Shown here: positions 1 through 9,245 of the stretch, piece after piece
How the letters are laid out: every line of letters begins with the position of its first letter
How positions within the stretch are numbered: position 1 is the first letter of the stretch
NCBI GenBank assembly: GCA_002327315.1
Contig: DCVI01000029.1
Coordinates: 1-43,676 of the forward strand
Source of the DNA: Syntrophaceae bacterium UBA2192
GTDB taxonomy: Bacteria; Desulfobacterota; Syntrophia; Syntrophales; UBA2192
Length of the DNA stretch: 43,676 nucleotides
Reading direction: 5' to 3'
Notes under the pieces: model-generated
What the model saw: only the letters and a program-made list of their open reading frames with translations
Databases searched by the model: none
What the model was told of the DNA's origin: nothing
Made by a program: the position numbers and the translations under genes

Positions 1-1283
1 GCGGCCAGGTAATCCCCGCAGCCCGCAAGGACAATTTTTCTCAGGGCTCGCGACAGCTCCCGGGGCCTCGGGATGCGTCTCCATCCGAGATCCCCGTGAT
101 CCTCTTCACGCAGGATGAAGAGCGCCTCGTCTGCGCCCCCTTCCCTGATCTGTCGGGCCAGGGCGCCGATGCCGCTATCGGCACCGAAGCGGTAGTTGTG
201 CCTCAGTTCGACGATGCAGTCGCCGACGGGGGATCGGCACTCTCCCTGCGGCATAAGCGGGACGATCTGGCCGCTTGCGGCTGCGATCGTCTCCCCGAAA
301 GGTCTTGAATACTGCGGCGTGCGATCGGGGCCGCAGATATCGCCCAGAACGGCGCCCGCCTCGACCGAGGCCAGTTGATCCCGGTCGCCGAGAAGGATGA
401 GCCGGGCAGCCGCAGGCAGGACCCTCACCAGGCCATACAGGAGCTGCAGGGAGACCATGGAGGCCTCGTCGACGACGACGGCATCATGGGGCAGCATCTC
501 CTCTTCGCCCGGCGTAAAGGAGGAGGAGCGCGGACGGCGCCCCAACAGGCGATGCAGGGTGGAGGCTTCCATGCCGGCGAGTTTTTGCCGGATGCCGTCT
601 TCGCAGGCAAGCCTCCCGGCTGCCTCCCGGATGGCTTCCTGCAAGCGGGCGGCAGCCTTGCCCGTCGGGGCGGCAAGGGCGATCCGGATCGATTGAGACT
701 TCGACTGTTCCAGGAGGAGGGCAAGGATCCCTGCCACCGTCGTCGTCTTCCCCGTGCCGGGGCCTCCCGTGATCACACAGAGGCGTTTCAGGACGGCCGC
801 GGCCGCCGCGACCCGCTGCCAGTCCGCCTCCCCGTTGCCGCCCGAAAAGAGCCTTCCAACCCCTTCCCGCAGCCGCGCAATGTCGACTCCGGGGGCCGGG
901 ATCTGCGATCGCTCCCGAAGGAAACGGACGAGACTCTGCTCGGCATCCCAGTGACGATGGAGATAGAGGCGGGTCCCGTCGAGAACGAGCGGCCGCCAAT
1001 CGCCGGGGGCGCCGACAACGGTGCTTTTGCGCAGCGATCGCACCCACGGCTCGAGTTCGGGGCAGCGAATTGCCGCCTCACCAGCGGAAATCGAGCGGCC
1101 TGCAAGCCGGGCCAGATCGAGGCAGATGTTCCCCTCGGCCGAGGCGCGACTCACAAGGGCGGCGGCAAGCGTGAGCGCCCCGTCCGCCGAACCGGTCAGG
1201 CGCGCCATCAGGCGTGCAAATCCCCTGTCGAGATCGGAAATTGCGCCTGCCGCATGGAAGCTGTCAACGAGTTGAGCGCTCAT
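1..1283 (-). CDS. recD: Exodeoxyribonuclease V alpha subunit RecD, C-terminus beyond window
   Basis: This is the 5'-3' helicase subunit of the RecBCD helicase-nuclease, which processes double-strand breaks and degrades foreign linear DNA. Reading leftward from the ATG at 1283, about 427 residues are open without a stop and the gene continues past position 1. The superfamily 1 Walker A motif GGPGTGKT lies at residues 173-180, and the Walker B motif VDEAS lies at 271-275, followed by a QLL segment and the GDRDQL motif, all in the expected order. The start codon overlaps the recB stop by four bases (TCAT on the plus strand, ATGA in the coding sense), so the two are translationally coupled. It is the last gene of a recC-recB-recD operon. 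The identification is firm; only the missing C-terminus is unknown. Confidence 0.96.
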   Translation of the reverse strand, partial: MSAQLVDSFHAAGAISDLDRGFARLMARLTGSADGALTLAAALVSRASAEGNICLDLARLAGRSISAGEAAIRCPELEPWVRSLRKSTVVGAPGDWRPLVLDGTRLYLHRHWDAEQSLVRFLRERSQIPAPGVDIARLREGVGRLFSGGNGEADWQRVAAAAAVLKRLCVITGGPGTGKTTTVAGILALLLEQSKSQSIRIALAAPTGKAAARLQEAIREAAGRLACEDGIRQKLAGMEASTLHRLLGRRPRSSSFTPGEEEMLPHDAVVVDEASMVSLQLLYGLVRVLPAAARLILLGDRDQLASVEAGAVLGDICGPDRTPQYSRPFGETIAAASGQIVPLMPQGECRSPVGDCIVELRHNYRFGADSGIGALARQIREGGADEALFILREEDHGDLGWRRIPRPRELSRALRKIVLAGCGDYLA

Positions 1284-4200
1284 AACTCACAATCCTTGCC
1301 ATGCCTTGCCACGAGACCCTCCGAGAGGGCCTCGATGAGTCCGCGCGCGGGCCGGTCGCGGAAAATGCCATAATCGGGACCCTTTGCGGGCTCCACTCCG
1401 CGAAGGAAAACGTAGAAGGCCCCTCCGAAGTGCCTGTCGTAATCATAGTCCTTCACCCGGCTCTTCAGGTACTCGTGCAGCGCCACGGCGTAGAGGTGGT
1501 ACTGGAGCGCGTAGAGGCCGTCCCCCATCGCAGCCGCCAGGGCCTCCGGGCCGTAGTCCTCGGGGCGGCTTCCCAGGTAATTCGATTTCCAGTCGATGAG
1601 ATAGAACCGATCGCCGTACTCGAACACGAGGTCGATGTAGCCTCTCATGAAGCCCTCGACAGGGCGAAAACGGAGCGAGCCGATCCGCTGCGGGAGCTCG
1701 CCCGCGATGCATCCCGCACCGGAGAAGAGCGCCCGGAGCTTCTCCGGGGTCAGGGCCTTGAGGGGGAAGTAAAAAGAAAGCTCGCGCAGGCATCTCTGCC
1801 GCCCGAGGCCCGAAAGCCTGACGCCGCTGCCGCGATCGAGGGGCGCCTCCAGCACGCGGCCGATCATGTCGCACAGGGTGTCGCACCAGCTCTGCTCATA
1901 GCCGTACTCCGCAAGCGCCGCGCCCACGACCTGCGCGACGGCGCCCCGTTCGGCGCAGGCGAAATCGAGGCGCTCGAAAATGGCGTGGAGGCACTTCCCT
2001 GCCCTCGGCCCGCGGGGAAAGGCAAAGATGTCTGACGGTATTTCCGGTTCCCCCGCCGCCCGGCCGGATGTCCGTTCGTCGTGGTCGGGCAGCTCCGTGA
2101 GACCATCGCCCGCCGCGGCTCCCCGGTGCGCCTCCCCGACGAGGGAGGAGAAGCTTGCGATCTCGAAGGCGCGCCCCACCTCCCGGCGGAAGTCCCGCGC
2201 CTCGAGAGGACCCGTCTCCCCGGCATAGGGTTCGATCAAGGGGCCCGGCCCCTCGGGAAGCAGGCTGCACTCGACGGCCCCGGCCGAGGCCGAGGCGATT
2301 TCCACCAGGTCCCGCCGCAGGCTCTCTTCGTCCATCGCAGAGACCTGGGCTGCCGTTTCGTCGACAACGGATTCCAGGTTACCCTGGGGCGGGTGGAGGA
2401 TGTAGGCAACGGATGAGGTCTCCGCCTTGTTGATGGGACCCCAGACGAGATAGCAGCGGTTTTTCGCCCGCGTGACGGACACGTAGAGCAGGCGGACATT
2501 CTCGGCGAGCTGCTCGCGCTCCGCCGCCCGGAGGGCTTCCTCCCCGACGGTCTCCAGGGCCACGTTGAGCCGCCAGCCGTCCGTCTCGTCGTGAAAGCTG
2601 TAGACATCCCTGCCCGCGCGGGAGGGCCCCCAGTTGAAGGGGCAGAAGACGACGGGGTATTCGAGCCCCTTGCTCTTGTGGATTGTAACGACCTTCACGG
2701 CGTCGGCATCGCTTTCGAGCCGAAGCTGATGCTCCTCCCGCCTCGGGGTCTCATCGTCCCGGTTGGATGCCAGCCACTGGATGAGCCCGCCCATGCCGGA
2801 GCGACGGCGCATCTCCTCGCCGTGGAGCACCTCGGCAAGGTGCAGGACGTTGGTGAGGCGGCGCTCGCCGCCGGGAAGCGACAGGAGCCGCGGCCGCACC
2901 CGCTCGGCCAGCATGAGCTCCCGGAACATGCGGACAAACCCGTGGCGCTCCCACGTTTCCCGCCAGTCGTGGAAACGCCGGAGCCGCTCTTCCCAGGCCC
3001 GGGCATCCCCCATGAGCCCGTCGATCGCGGCGCCGTCAAGGCCCAGAAGGTCGGTGACGAGGGCCGTCCGCACGGCCGTCTCATCGTTGGGCTGCGCGAC
3101 GCCCCGCAGCAGGAGCTCCATCTGCCGCGCCTCCTGGGTGTCGAAGAGATTCCCCGTCGTGTAGACGACGCTGTGGACGCCGAGATCCGTGAGGGCCTCC
3201 TGCGTGAGCAGGGCCTCGCGGTTCGTCCGGACCAGCACGGCCACGTCCGCCTCCCGGAGCAAGGCGTCGCCGATGAGGGCCTCGCCGCGCCGCCCCGCCT
3301 CGACGAGCCGGGCGATCTCGGCGGCCACGGCGCGACGGATCCGCTCGCGGGCCTCCATGGCGCCGACTCTGCCGCCGCCCCCGTCGAGGGCCCACAGACG
3401 GAAGGGCGCCTCGCGCCGCCCGCCAACCGTCAGCATGGGGGCCTCGCGCCCGGCAGCCTGCGCCTCCTCGAAGGGCACGGCCTCGTAGAGGAAGGGGTGC
3501 CTTGGGCGGGAAAAGAGGGTGTTGACGGCGCGGATCAGCCCCGGCTCCGAGCGCCAGTTCTCGGCCAGCGTGTAGCGCCTGTCCACGGAAGAGGCGGCCC
3601 GGATGTAGGCGAAAAGATCGGCCCCCCGGAAGCTGTAGATGGCCTGTTTCGGGTCGCCGATCAGAAACAGCGTCGTCCCCCCCTGCCCGAAGACGGACTC
3701 GAAGATGGCGAACTGCACGGGGTCCGTGTCTTGGAACTCGTCGATGAGGGCCGCCCGGTATTTTTTCCGGATGGCCCCCGAGAGGGCTCCGCCCCCCTCG
3801 GAGACGAGCGCCTTCCGGAGATCGGCCAGCAAATCGTCGTAGGACCGGAGGTTGCGCCGCCGCTTTCGCGAGGCGAGCTCCTGCCGGACATACCGGAACA
3901 GCTCGCAGCGCAGGAAACGGATCTGCCCGTCCATCTCGGCGGCAAGCGCCTGCGCCGCCGCTTCGAAATCCCGGAAGCGATCGAAGAACCGGTGCGTCGG
4001 GGAAACGTGGCCCTTCTTCGCGGCCTTGGCCAGGGCCCCGGGGCTAAATTTGAGCAGTTCCTTCGACAGGGGAAGCGCCGCCCAGGGGCGCGCGATAAAG
4101 GCGTCCATGGCCGAAAGGAGCCGCTCCGGGCTGCCGTACTGTCTTTTGTTCAGGCCCTCGTCGCGCAGTGCGGCCTCGACACCGGTGCGGCTCTTCGGCC

Positions 4201-4876
4201 AGGACTTCCGCAGGCCGGCAACGGCGGCCCGCAACGCCTCGAGGCCGGTCAAGGCGGCCGGGGGCGTCTCGGGAACGATCCTGGAGTCGGGCCTCAGCGG
4301 CGCCGCGCGAAGCAGTTCGAGAAACGAGGCCGGGCCCCTGCATCGGCCGCGGGCGTAGTGGACAAATTCGGGGGGCGCCTCGTAGAAGTGCCGGCGCCAG
4401 AAATCGCGGACGATCTCCTCCCGGAGCTCTCGCTCGTCGGGCAGCAGCTCCGTGTCGAAGGGGCTCCCGCTCTCGAAGGCGTTCTCGGAGAGCATCCGCT
4501 GGCAGAAGGAGTGGATCGTGAAGATGGGGGCCTCGTCGAAGCTCCTCAGCGCCTCCCGCAGCCGCGCCCGCGCGTCTTTCCGGTCGTGAGTCCCGCCGAT
4601 GAGACCCTCGAGGAAGGGCTCCGTCGCGCCTGCGCCGTTCAAAACATCGAGGGCAGCCCGGATCTTCCCCCGGATCCGGTCGCGCAACTCCTCCGTGGCC
4701 GCCACGGTGTAGGTCACAACAAGGATCTCGGCGGGCGCCAGGTGATTCTCGAGAAGCAGGCGCAGGAAGAGGCCAGCGATCGCGTAGGTCTTCCCCGTGC
4801 CGGCGCTCGCCTCGATGAGGTTCGTCCCGTCGAGCGGGCTTTTCAGCAGATCGAAGCGGGGCCAGGCTTCCGGCAT
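1280..4876 (-). CDS. recB: Exodeoxyribonuclease V beta subunit RecB
   Basis: RecB is the 3'-5' helicase and nuclease subunit of RecBCD. The 1198-residue product matches the family length of about 1180. The UvrD-type Walker A motif ASAGTGKT is at residues 23-30, followed by the Walker B stretch LIDEFQDTD and the motif III stretch GDPKQAIYSFRGAD. The C-terminal nuclease domain has the metal-binding and catalytic residues D1082, D1095 and K1097 in DLVFEYG and LIDWKSNY, the counterparts of E. coli D1067, D1080 and K1082. The frame stays open 45 codons upstream, but that extension overlaps recC and is arginine-rich nonsense. The ATG at 4876, one base after the recC stop, gives the conserved N-terminus and is preferred. 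Confidence 0.97.
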   Translation of the reverse strand: MPEAWPRFDLLKSPLDGTNLIEASAGTGKTYAIAGLFLRLLLENHLAPAEILVVTYTVAATEELRDRIRGKIRAALDVLNGAGATEPFLEGLIGGTHDRKDARARLREALRSFDEAPIFTIHSFCQRMLSENAFESGSPFDTELLPDERELREEIVRDFWRRHFYEAPPEFVHYARGRCRGPASFLELLRAAPLRPDSRIVPETPPAALTGLEALRAAVAGLRKSWPKSRTGVEAALRDEGLNKRQYGSPERLLSAMDAFIARPWAALPLSKELLKFSPGALAKAAKKGHVSPTHRFFDRFRDFEAAAQALAAEMDGQIRFLRCELFRYVRQELASRKRRRNLRSYDDLLADLRKALVSEGGGALSGAIRKKYRAALIDEFQDTDPVQFAIFESVFGQGGTTLFLIGDPKQAIYSFRGADLFAYIRAASSVDRRYTLAENWRSEPGLIRAVNTLFSRPRHPFLYEAVPFEEAQAAGREAPMLTVGGRREAPFRLWALDGGGGRVGAMEARERIRRAVAAEIARLVEAGRRGEALIGDALLREADVAVLVRTNREALLTQEALTDLGVHSVVYTTGNLFDTQEARQMELLLRGVAQPNDETAVRTALVTDLLGLDGAAIDGLMGDARAWEERLRRFHDWRETWERHGFVRMFRELMLAERVRPRLLSLPGGERRLTNVLHLAEVLHGEEMRRRSGMGGLIQWLASNRDDETPRREEHQLRLESDADAVKVVTIHKSKGLEYPVVFCPFNWGPSRAGRDVYSFHDETDGWRLNVALETVGEEALRAAEREQLAENVRLLYVSVTRAKNRCYLVWGPINKAETSSVAYILHPPQGNLESVVDETAAQVSAMDEESLRRDLVEIASASAGAVECSLLPEGPGPLIEPYAGETGPLEARDFRREVGRAFEIASFSSLVGEAHRGAAAGDGLTELPDHDERTSGRAAGEPEIPSDIFAFPRGPRAGKCLHAIFERLDFACAERGAVAQVVGAALAEYGYEQSWCDTLCDMIGRVLEAPLDRGSGVRLSGLGRQRCLRELSFYFPLKALTPEKLRALFSGAGCIAGELPQRIGSLRFRPVEGFMRGYIDLVFEYGDRFYLIDWKSNYLGSRPEDYGPEALAAAMGDGLYALQYHLYAVALHEYLKSRVKDYDYDRHFGGAFYVFLRGVEPAKGPDYGIFRDRPARGLIEALSEGLVARHGKDCEL

Positions 4877-4877
4877 C

Positions 4878-7800
4878 TCAGATCTCCTCCCCTGCCCGCT
4901 CCAGGAGCGGGAGCAGGATCGCCCCGGCAAGCTCTGCGAACTTCGAGTCGATGGGGTCGCCCTCGCCAAAGCACAGCCGGTAGTAGGGGTCGTCCCCCTC
5001 GGCAAAGCCAAAATCCGTCGACCATTTGCTGCGCGCTGCCCTCAGGGCTTCCTCTTCCGTTCTGCCTTTCCGCAGGGCCTCCGCGTAAGCGCGTGCGGAA
5101 TCGGGGAAGAAATGCAGGGGCCTCGTAAGCCCTCTCCAGTAGATCTCGAGCAGCCCCAGGAGGATGCCTTCCGCATCCGCGACAGGCCCGAGGACGTAGC
5201 CCCTGTCCTGACCGATGATCACGCAGCGGCCGGGATAACGGCTGGAGCCTCCGGCGCTGAGCGCCAGGTGATGGATCCACGAGCGAAGCAGGTCCTTCGC
5301 CTTGATGGACGCATACCGGTAATGGACAAGGGCCGAGGGCAATCCAAGCGAAAGCCTGCCCGTGAGCCGGAAGGGCCCGAGTGCGCAATCGAGGTCGACC
5401 GCCCCGAGGGGCTCTCCCAACAAGTGCGGCCTGAGGCGGGCCGCGAAGGCCTCGACGCCCTCGCAGATCTCCTGGAACGCGCAGTCTCCGGGGGTGCCCG
5501 GCGGGAGGCTTCCCTGGGCCCGTGCGGCAGGCAGCAGATCCCTCGTCTCGAGCCCTTCGAGGCATCGCGCCGCGAGACGCTCTCCCAGTTCGTAGCTCTC
5601 GAGGCCTTCGAGGCTCATGGGCTCCACGTCGTCGAGAAACGCCCCGGCCTCTTCGAGGCGGATACCCAGCCTTCGGTTCAGCAGCCAGCGCGCGGGGTTG
5701 GCGTAGAACCGGGTGAGGGCCTGGACATCGATGCTTCGCCATGCAGGCTGCGGCTCGGGGAGGCTTGCGGGAATGAAGGGCGGTTTCTCCCTGCGGCCGG
5801 CAACGGCTGACAGGGCCGCCTGAGCATTCTCGGTGGAGTAACTGAAAAGCCTCTCCCCGCGGAAGTACCCGGGGCTGAAGGCCTGCAGGCGATGTTGGGT
5901 GACGATGGCGTCGCGGATGCCCCTCCCGGGCGTCTCGAAGCCCTGCTCGATCGCGTCGAGCAGCTCGCTCACCAGAACCGAGGGCGGGCGCACGCTGTTG
6001 TCCTGGATGCTCTGCCCCGCGTAGCTGACGTAGAACGTCCGGCGGGCGGAGAGCAGCGCCTCGAGGAAGAGGTACCGGTCGTCGAGCCTGCGCGATCGGT
6101 CGCCGGGCCGGGGGCGCTCCTTCATCAGATCGAATCCCGGCACCCGGGTCTGCCGCGGGTAGGCGCCGTCTTCGAGGCCGATGAGGCAGATCACCCGAAA
6201 GGGGATGCTCCGCATGGGGAGCATGGCGCAGAAGGTGATGCCGCCCGTGATGAAGCCGAAACCGAGCCCCACCTCCCGGAGCGCCTCTTCGAGATGGGTT
6301 TTCAGGACCCCGGCGCCGAGCCGTTCATCGAACCCGGACTGAGATTGCATCAGGGCCATGTCGCCCAGTGCCCGGCGCAGGGCGTGCAGATCCTCTTCCT
6401 CCTCCCCGTCGGTGAGGAAGAAGGTGTCGAGGGCGGCGCCCAGGTGGGATGCCCAGCCCGCGAGGTCCCGCGTTTCCTCCAGGGATGCTGCGAAGGAAAA
6501 GAGCTTCTCCACAAAGCTCAGGAAGGACCCGAGGACGGACGCCTCCCCTTCGGCAACGTCCCCGTGGGGGAGAATTCCCATGAAGAGCTCATCGCCCCGG
6601 CCCGCCAGGGCGTACCCGAGCAGCAGCCGGTCAAGACCCGCCTGCCAGGTATTCTCCGCAAAGCCGGGAAGCCCCTCGCGACAGCGGCTCGACCCGTCGA
6701 TCCCCCACCGGATGCCGGTGTCGCGGATCCACCGTTGGATGAGAGCCGGATCGTCCGCCCCAAGGGCGAAGCGCCTCCGCAGTGCCTCCGTGTCGAGAAA
6801 GGCGGCGATTTCCGTGGCGCCCATGCGGCTCCCCTCGAGATCGAGAAGCCGCAGGAAGGTGTCCACGAGGACGCTCTCCCTGCACACGCCGCGGTCGGCA
6901 ACGCTGAAGGGGATCCTGCGCCTCTCGCCGGGGGGAAGCGAAAAGACGGCCTCGATGAAGGGGGCATAGGTCTCGATCTCGGGCGTCATGACGAGGATGT
7001 CGGCCGGGCTGAGCGACGGGTCACGCGCGAGCAGGTCGAGGATCCGGTCCTGAAGGATCTCCACCTCCCGCATGGGACTGTGGCAGGAGTGCACCTGGAT
7101 CGAGTCGTCGTCATCGGCTATGGCCGTCCGGATGCCGTCTGCGCCCCGGTCGCGCAGGTTGAGGATATCCGACTGGATGCAGGCCAGGAGGTTCGCCTCG
7201 CCGGGCTGGGCCGAAAAGTCCGTTTCCTCGCAGCCCGTGTCATAAACCATCCGGAGGAAGTCCCGGCCCAGGGACCCCATGGAGGCCAGCAGGCTGTTGC
7301 CCCTCTCCAGGTGGAGGGTTTCATCGGAGCCGGCCGCCCCGAGCCGGTCGACAAGCCTTCGCATCTCGCGGTCGGAATAGATGAGGTACCAGTACTCCCG
7401 GCAGGGGTTCAGGACGAAGAGGTTTACTTCGATCGTGCGGGAGACGGCGTCGAGGAGCTGGAGATGATAGGGCGGCAGGGCCGAGATGCCGAAGACGGAG
7501 ATCCGTCCGGGGAGGCTCACCCCTTCGGGCAGGGCCCCCTGCAGCCGGGCAAGGGCTTGCTTCCAGCGCGCCGCCCGGTGAGCGGCGGTGCTTCCCGCCG
7601 CGAGCCGCCGCCAGAGGGTTGCCTGCCAGTGGCGCTCCCTGCCCGCTTCCCAACCGAGCACCATGTCCGGCCGGTAGACGAGATACTGGTCGAAGAGGCG
7701 GCCGATGTTGCGCGAGAGCTGGTAGCGCTTGAGGCCCCGGCCGTCATCGGCGAGGTATTCCTTCAGGGGCTCGAAGCCTTCCCCGTCCAGGCAGCCGGGC

Positions 7801-8099
7801 AGCAGGCCCATGATCCGCCAGGTGAGCACGTCCGCGTCGAAGGCCCGGGAGCCGGCACGATCGGGCAGGACGGCATGGAAGAGCTCCTCGACGAAGCGGT
7901 TGGGGAAGGGAAACCGGATGTTGGCGCAGATCCCGAGGCGTCGGGCCATCTCCAGTGAGAGCCACCGCTCCATGCCGCGGCTCTGGACCAGGATGATCTC
8001 CGGGACCGTGGGCGAGGCCGGCGGCCGTCGCAGGATCTCCGAAAGCTCCCCGGCGAGGGCCTCGAGGCGGTTGCTGGTGTAGAGTTTCAGACCGGGCAT
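4878..8099 (-). CDS. recC: Exodeoxyribonuclease V gamma subunit RecC
   Basis: RecC is the non-catalytic subunit of RecBCD that splits the duplex and scans for Chi. The product is 1073 residues, close to the 1122 of E. coli RecC. The N-terminus MPGLKLYTSNRLEALAGEL and the following RFPFPNRFVEELF segment are typical, as is the later DILVMTPEIETYAPFIEAVF region, which is a degenerate helicase domain without a Walker A lysine motif. It is the first gene of the operon and is followed by recB after a single base. The hup terminator lies about 80 bases upstream, so recC needs its own promoter in 8100-8177; no convincing box was found there. The order recC-recB-recD without ptrA is common outside the enterics. 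Confidence 0.95.
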   Translation of the reverse strand: MPGLKLYTSNRLEALAGELSEILRRPPASPTVPEIILVQSRGMERWLSLEMARRLGICANIRFPFPNRFVEELFHAVLPDRAGSRAFDADVLTWRIMGLLPGCLDGEGFEPLKEYLADDGRGLKRYQLSRNIGRLFDQYLVYRPDMVLGWEAGRERHWQATLWRRLAAGSTAAHRAARWKQALARLQGALPEGVSLPGRISVFGISALPPYHLQLLDAVSRTIEVNLFVLNPCREYWYLIYSDREMRRLVDRLGAAGSDETLHLERGNSLLASMGSLGRDFLRMVYDTGCEETDFSAQPGEANLLACIQSDILNLRDRGADGIRTAIADDDDSIQVHSCHSPMREVEILQDRILDLLARDPSLSPADILVMTPEIETYAPFIEAVFSLPPGERRRIPFSVADRGVCRESVLVDTFLRLLDLEGSRMGATEIAAFLDTEALRRRFALGADDPALIQRWIRDTGIRWGIDGSSRCREGLPGFAENTWQAGLDRLLLGYALAGRGDELFMGILPHGDVAEGEASVLGSFLSFVEKLFSFAASLEETRDLAGWASHLGAALDTFFLTDGEEEEDLHALRRALGDMALMQSQSGFDERLGAGVLKTHLEEALREVGLGFGFITGGITFCAMLPMRSIPFRVICLIGLEDGAYPRQTRVPGFDLMKERPRPGDRSRRLDDRYLFLEALLSARRTFYVSYAGQSIQDNSVRPPSVLVSELLDAIEQGFETPGRGIRDAIVTQHRLQAFSPGYFRGERLFSYSTENAQAALSAVAGRREKPPFIPASLPEPQPAWRSIDVQALTRFYANPARWLLNRRLGIRLEEAGAFLDDVEPMSLEGLESYELGERLAARCLEGLETRDLLPAARAQGSLPPGTPGDCAFQEICEGVEAFAARLRPHLLGEPLGAVDLDCALGPFRLTGRLSLGLPSALVHYRYASIKAKDLLRSWIHHLALSAGGSSRYPGRCVIIGQDRGYVLGPVADAEGILLGLLEIYWRGLTRPLHFFPDSARAYAEALRKGRTEEEALRAARSKWSTDFGFAEGDDPYYRLCFGEGDPIDSKFAELAGAILLPLLERAGEEI

Positions 8100-8177
8100 G
8101 ATCCACTTTTTTACCTGATCCGACAGAGAAGCTCAAACGATATGTTTCAGGGAGAGGAAAGACGACGCGGATGGAAT

Positions 8178-8209
8178 AAAAAAACCCCCGGTGTGGGGAA
8201 CACCGGGGG
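8178..8209 (-). terminator. Intrinsic terminator of the HU gene
   Basis: A perfect 10-bp stem (8185-8194 with 8200-8209) closes a five-base loop. On the minus strand it is followed by seven consecutive T (the A run at 8178-8184). It starts 16 bases after the hup stop codon, so it should end the hup transcript and insulate recC. Confidence 0.93.
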
Positions 8210-8224
8210 TCAGGGCAACTGTGT

Positions 8225-8494
8225 TTACTTGATGGTGTCCTTGAGAGCCTTGCCGGCGGTGAACTTGGGTACTTTCTTCGCCCGGATCTTGATCTCTTTG
8301 CCGGTCTGGGGGTTGCGGCCTGTGCGGGCAGCGCGCTTGGCGACTGCGAAGGTCCCGAAGCCAACCAGCGTAACCTTGTCGCCCTTCTTCAGGGCATCCG
8401 TGATCGCCTTCAGGGTTGAGTTGATGGCTTTCTCCGCCGCGCTCTTGGAGCCAAGTGCCTTGGCTACCACTTCAACGAGTTGTCCCTTGTTCAT
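8225..8494 (-). CDS. hup: HU-family nucleoid DNA-binding protein
   Basis: This is an 89-residue HU protein that bends and compacts DNA as a dimer. The N-terminus MNKGQLVEVVAKALGSKSAA is that of the family, with a helix-turn-helix body. The beta-arm signature GFGTFAVAKRAARTGRNPQTG carries the intercalating proline in RNPQTG. The length is exactly typical (90 in E. coli). The start is supported by an AAGGAGGAG ribosome-binding site seven to eight bases upstream. The gene is monocistronic: it has its own sigma-70-like promoter about 130 bases upstream and an intrinsic terminator directly downstream. HU and IHF subunits are hard to separate by eye, but the arm sequence and N-terminus favour HU. 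Confidence 0.96.
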   Translation of the reverse strand: MNKGQLVEVVAKALGSKSAAEKAINSTLKAITDALKKGDKVTLVGFGTFAVAKRAARTGRNPQTGKEIKIRAKKVPKFTAGKALKDTIK

Positions 8495-8623
8495 TAATAA
8501 TCTCCTCCTTGATTGGAATTATTGGGGTAAATTTGAATCCCTCGCGTTTGTTTCCTTCGTGCGATGTTTTGACGACCATCCCCCTTTCGAAAGAAATCAA
8601 CCACCGGATTCGAAATCGGTGAA

Positions 8624-8652
8624 AGTATAGCCTAAGATTCGCTCGTAGTCTA
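8624..8652 (-). promoter_or_regulatory. Sigma-70-like promoter for hup
   Basis: On the minus strand a -35 box TAGACT (8652-8647) is separated by 17 bases from a -10 box TATACT (8629-8624). Four of six and five of six bases match the consensus. It leaves a leader of about 120 bases before the HU start codon, which is long but acceptable. The surrounding DNA is more AT-rich than the genes around it. Confidence 0.6.
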
Positions 8653-9245
8653 GCTTTTTTAACATTTCAGTATTTTTTCCCTCGCCGGATCGTGAATTTC
8701 CGCGACACATTAACGGATAAAATCGTTTGTTGAAATGCAAGATACATGCCCCTTTCGAGGGTTTCGAACCCGCAAAGCCAATCCTGCCAATCTTTTCCGG
8801 CCCCCTCCCTCCAATTCCACTGCCGGCGGGCCTTTCGGGGAATCGCCAGTCGTGACGCCGCTTTCCGGCTCTACAGCGGCCCCGGATGCAGGACAGGAAG
8901 ACGGCGGGAACGTCGCAAAGGGGCTCCCCGCCTGGCTTTGGGCCATCAACCGACAACACAATTTGGAGGGAAGACCGCTGCCTCCCCACGGATTGAAGAT
9001 GTGCCGGGATTCTTTACAGCTCTCTCTCAACCCAGTAACATTGACACACCTTGCCGGTTTACCGACGGAGCGGTTGCTCTCCGGCAGGGCTCATCGTTTG
9101 CTGAAATCTTTGCCATGTTCCGGAGATGATGGTAAAAGACAGGCATCAGGCTTCAGGCTGCAGGCTTCAGGACAATAAGGAATGATTCATTTCCATATTC
9201 CCAATTCCCAATGCCCAATACCCAATTCCTGTTTAAGGAGGTCTC
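8653..9245. other. 593-bp stretch with no supported gene
   Basis: Beyond the hup promoter this gap holds only short open frames in GC-rich DNA with no recognisable protein, poor ribosome-binding sites and no conserved motif. A sequence resembling a tRNA T-arm near 8758-8775 has no acceptor or anticodon arms around it. The last 100 bases are short direct repeats. The AAGGAGGT at 9236-9243 belongs to rmuC. Confidence 0.6.
9141..9230. repeat. Low-complexity short direct repeats upstream of rmuC
   Basis: Variants of the octamer GGCTTCAG / GGCATCAG are repeated at 9141-9170, and variants of CCCAATT / CCCAATA are repeated at 9197-9230. Such degenerate short tandem repeats are common in intergenic DNA of syntrophic Deltaproteobacteria. 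There is no sign that they are coding. Confidence 0.75.

Noticed and set aside
2591..5128. Very long plus-strand open frames in the recBCD region (845 residues here, 688 residues at 5892-7958)
   Set aside because: They run antisense to well-conserved recB and recC, lack domains and ribosome-binding sites, and are expected shadows in GC-rich DNA with few stop codons.
8755..8790. tRNA-like T-arm (minus strand GGGTTCGAAACCC)
   Set aside because: No matching acceptor stem, anticodon arm or D-arm can be folded around it, and the five-base stem has a mismatch.
9141..9230. CRISPR-like short repeats
   Set aside because: The units are 7-8 bases long, degenerate and without regular spacers.
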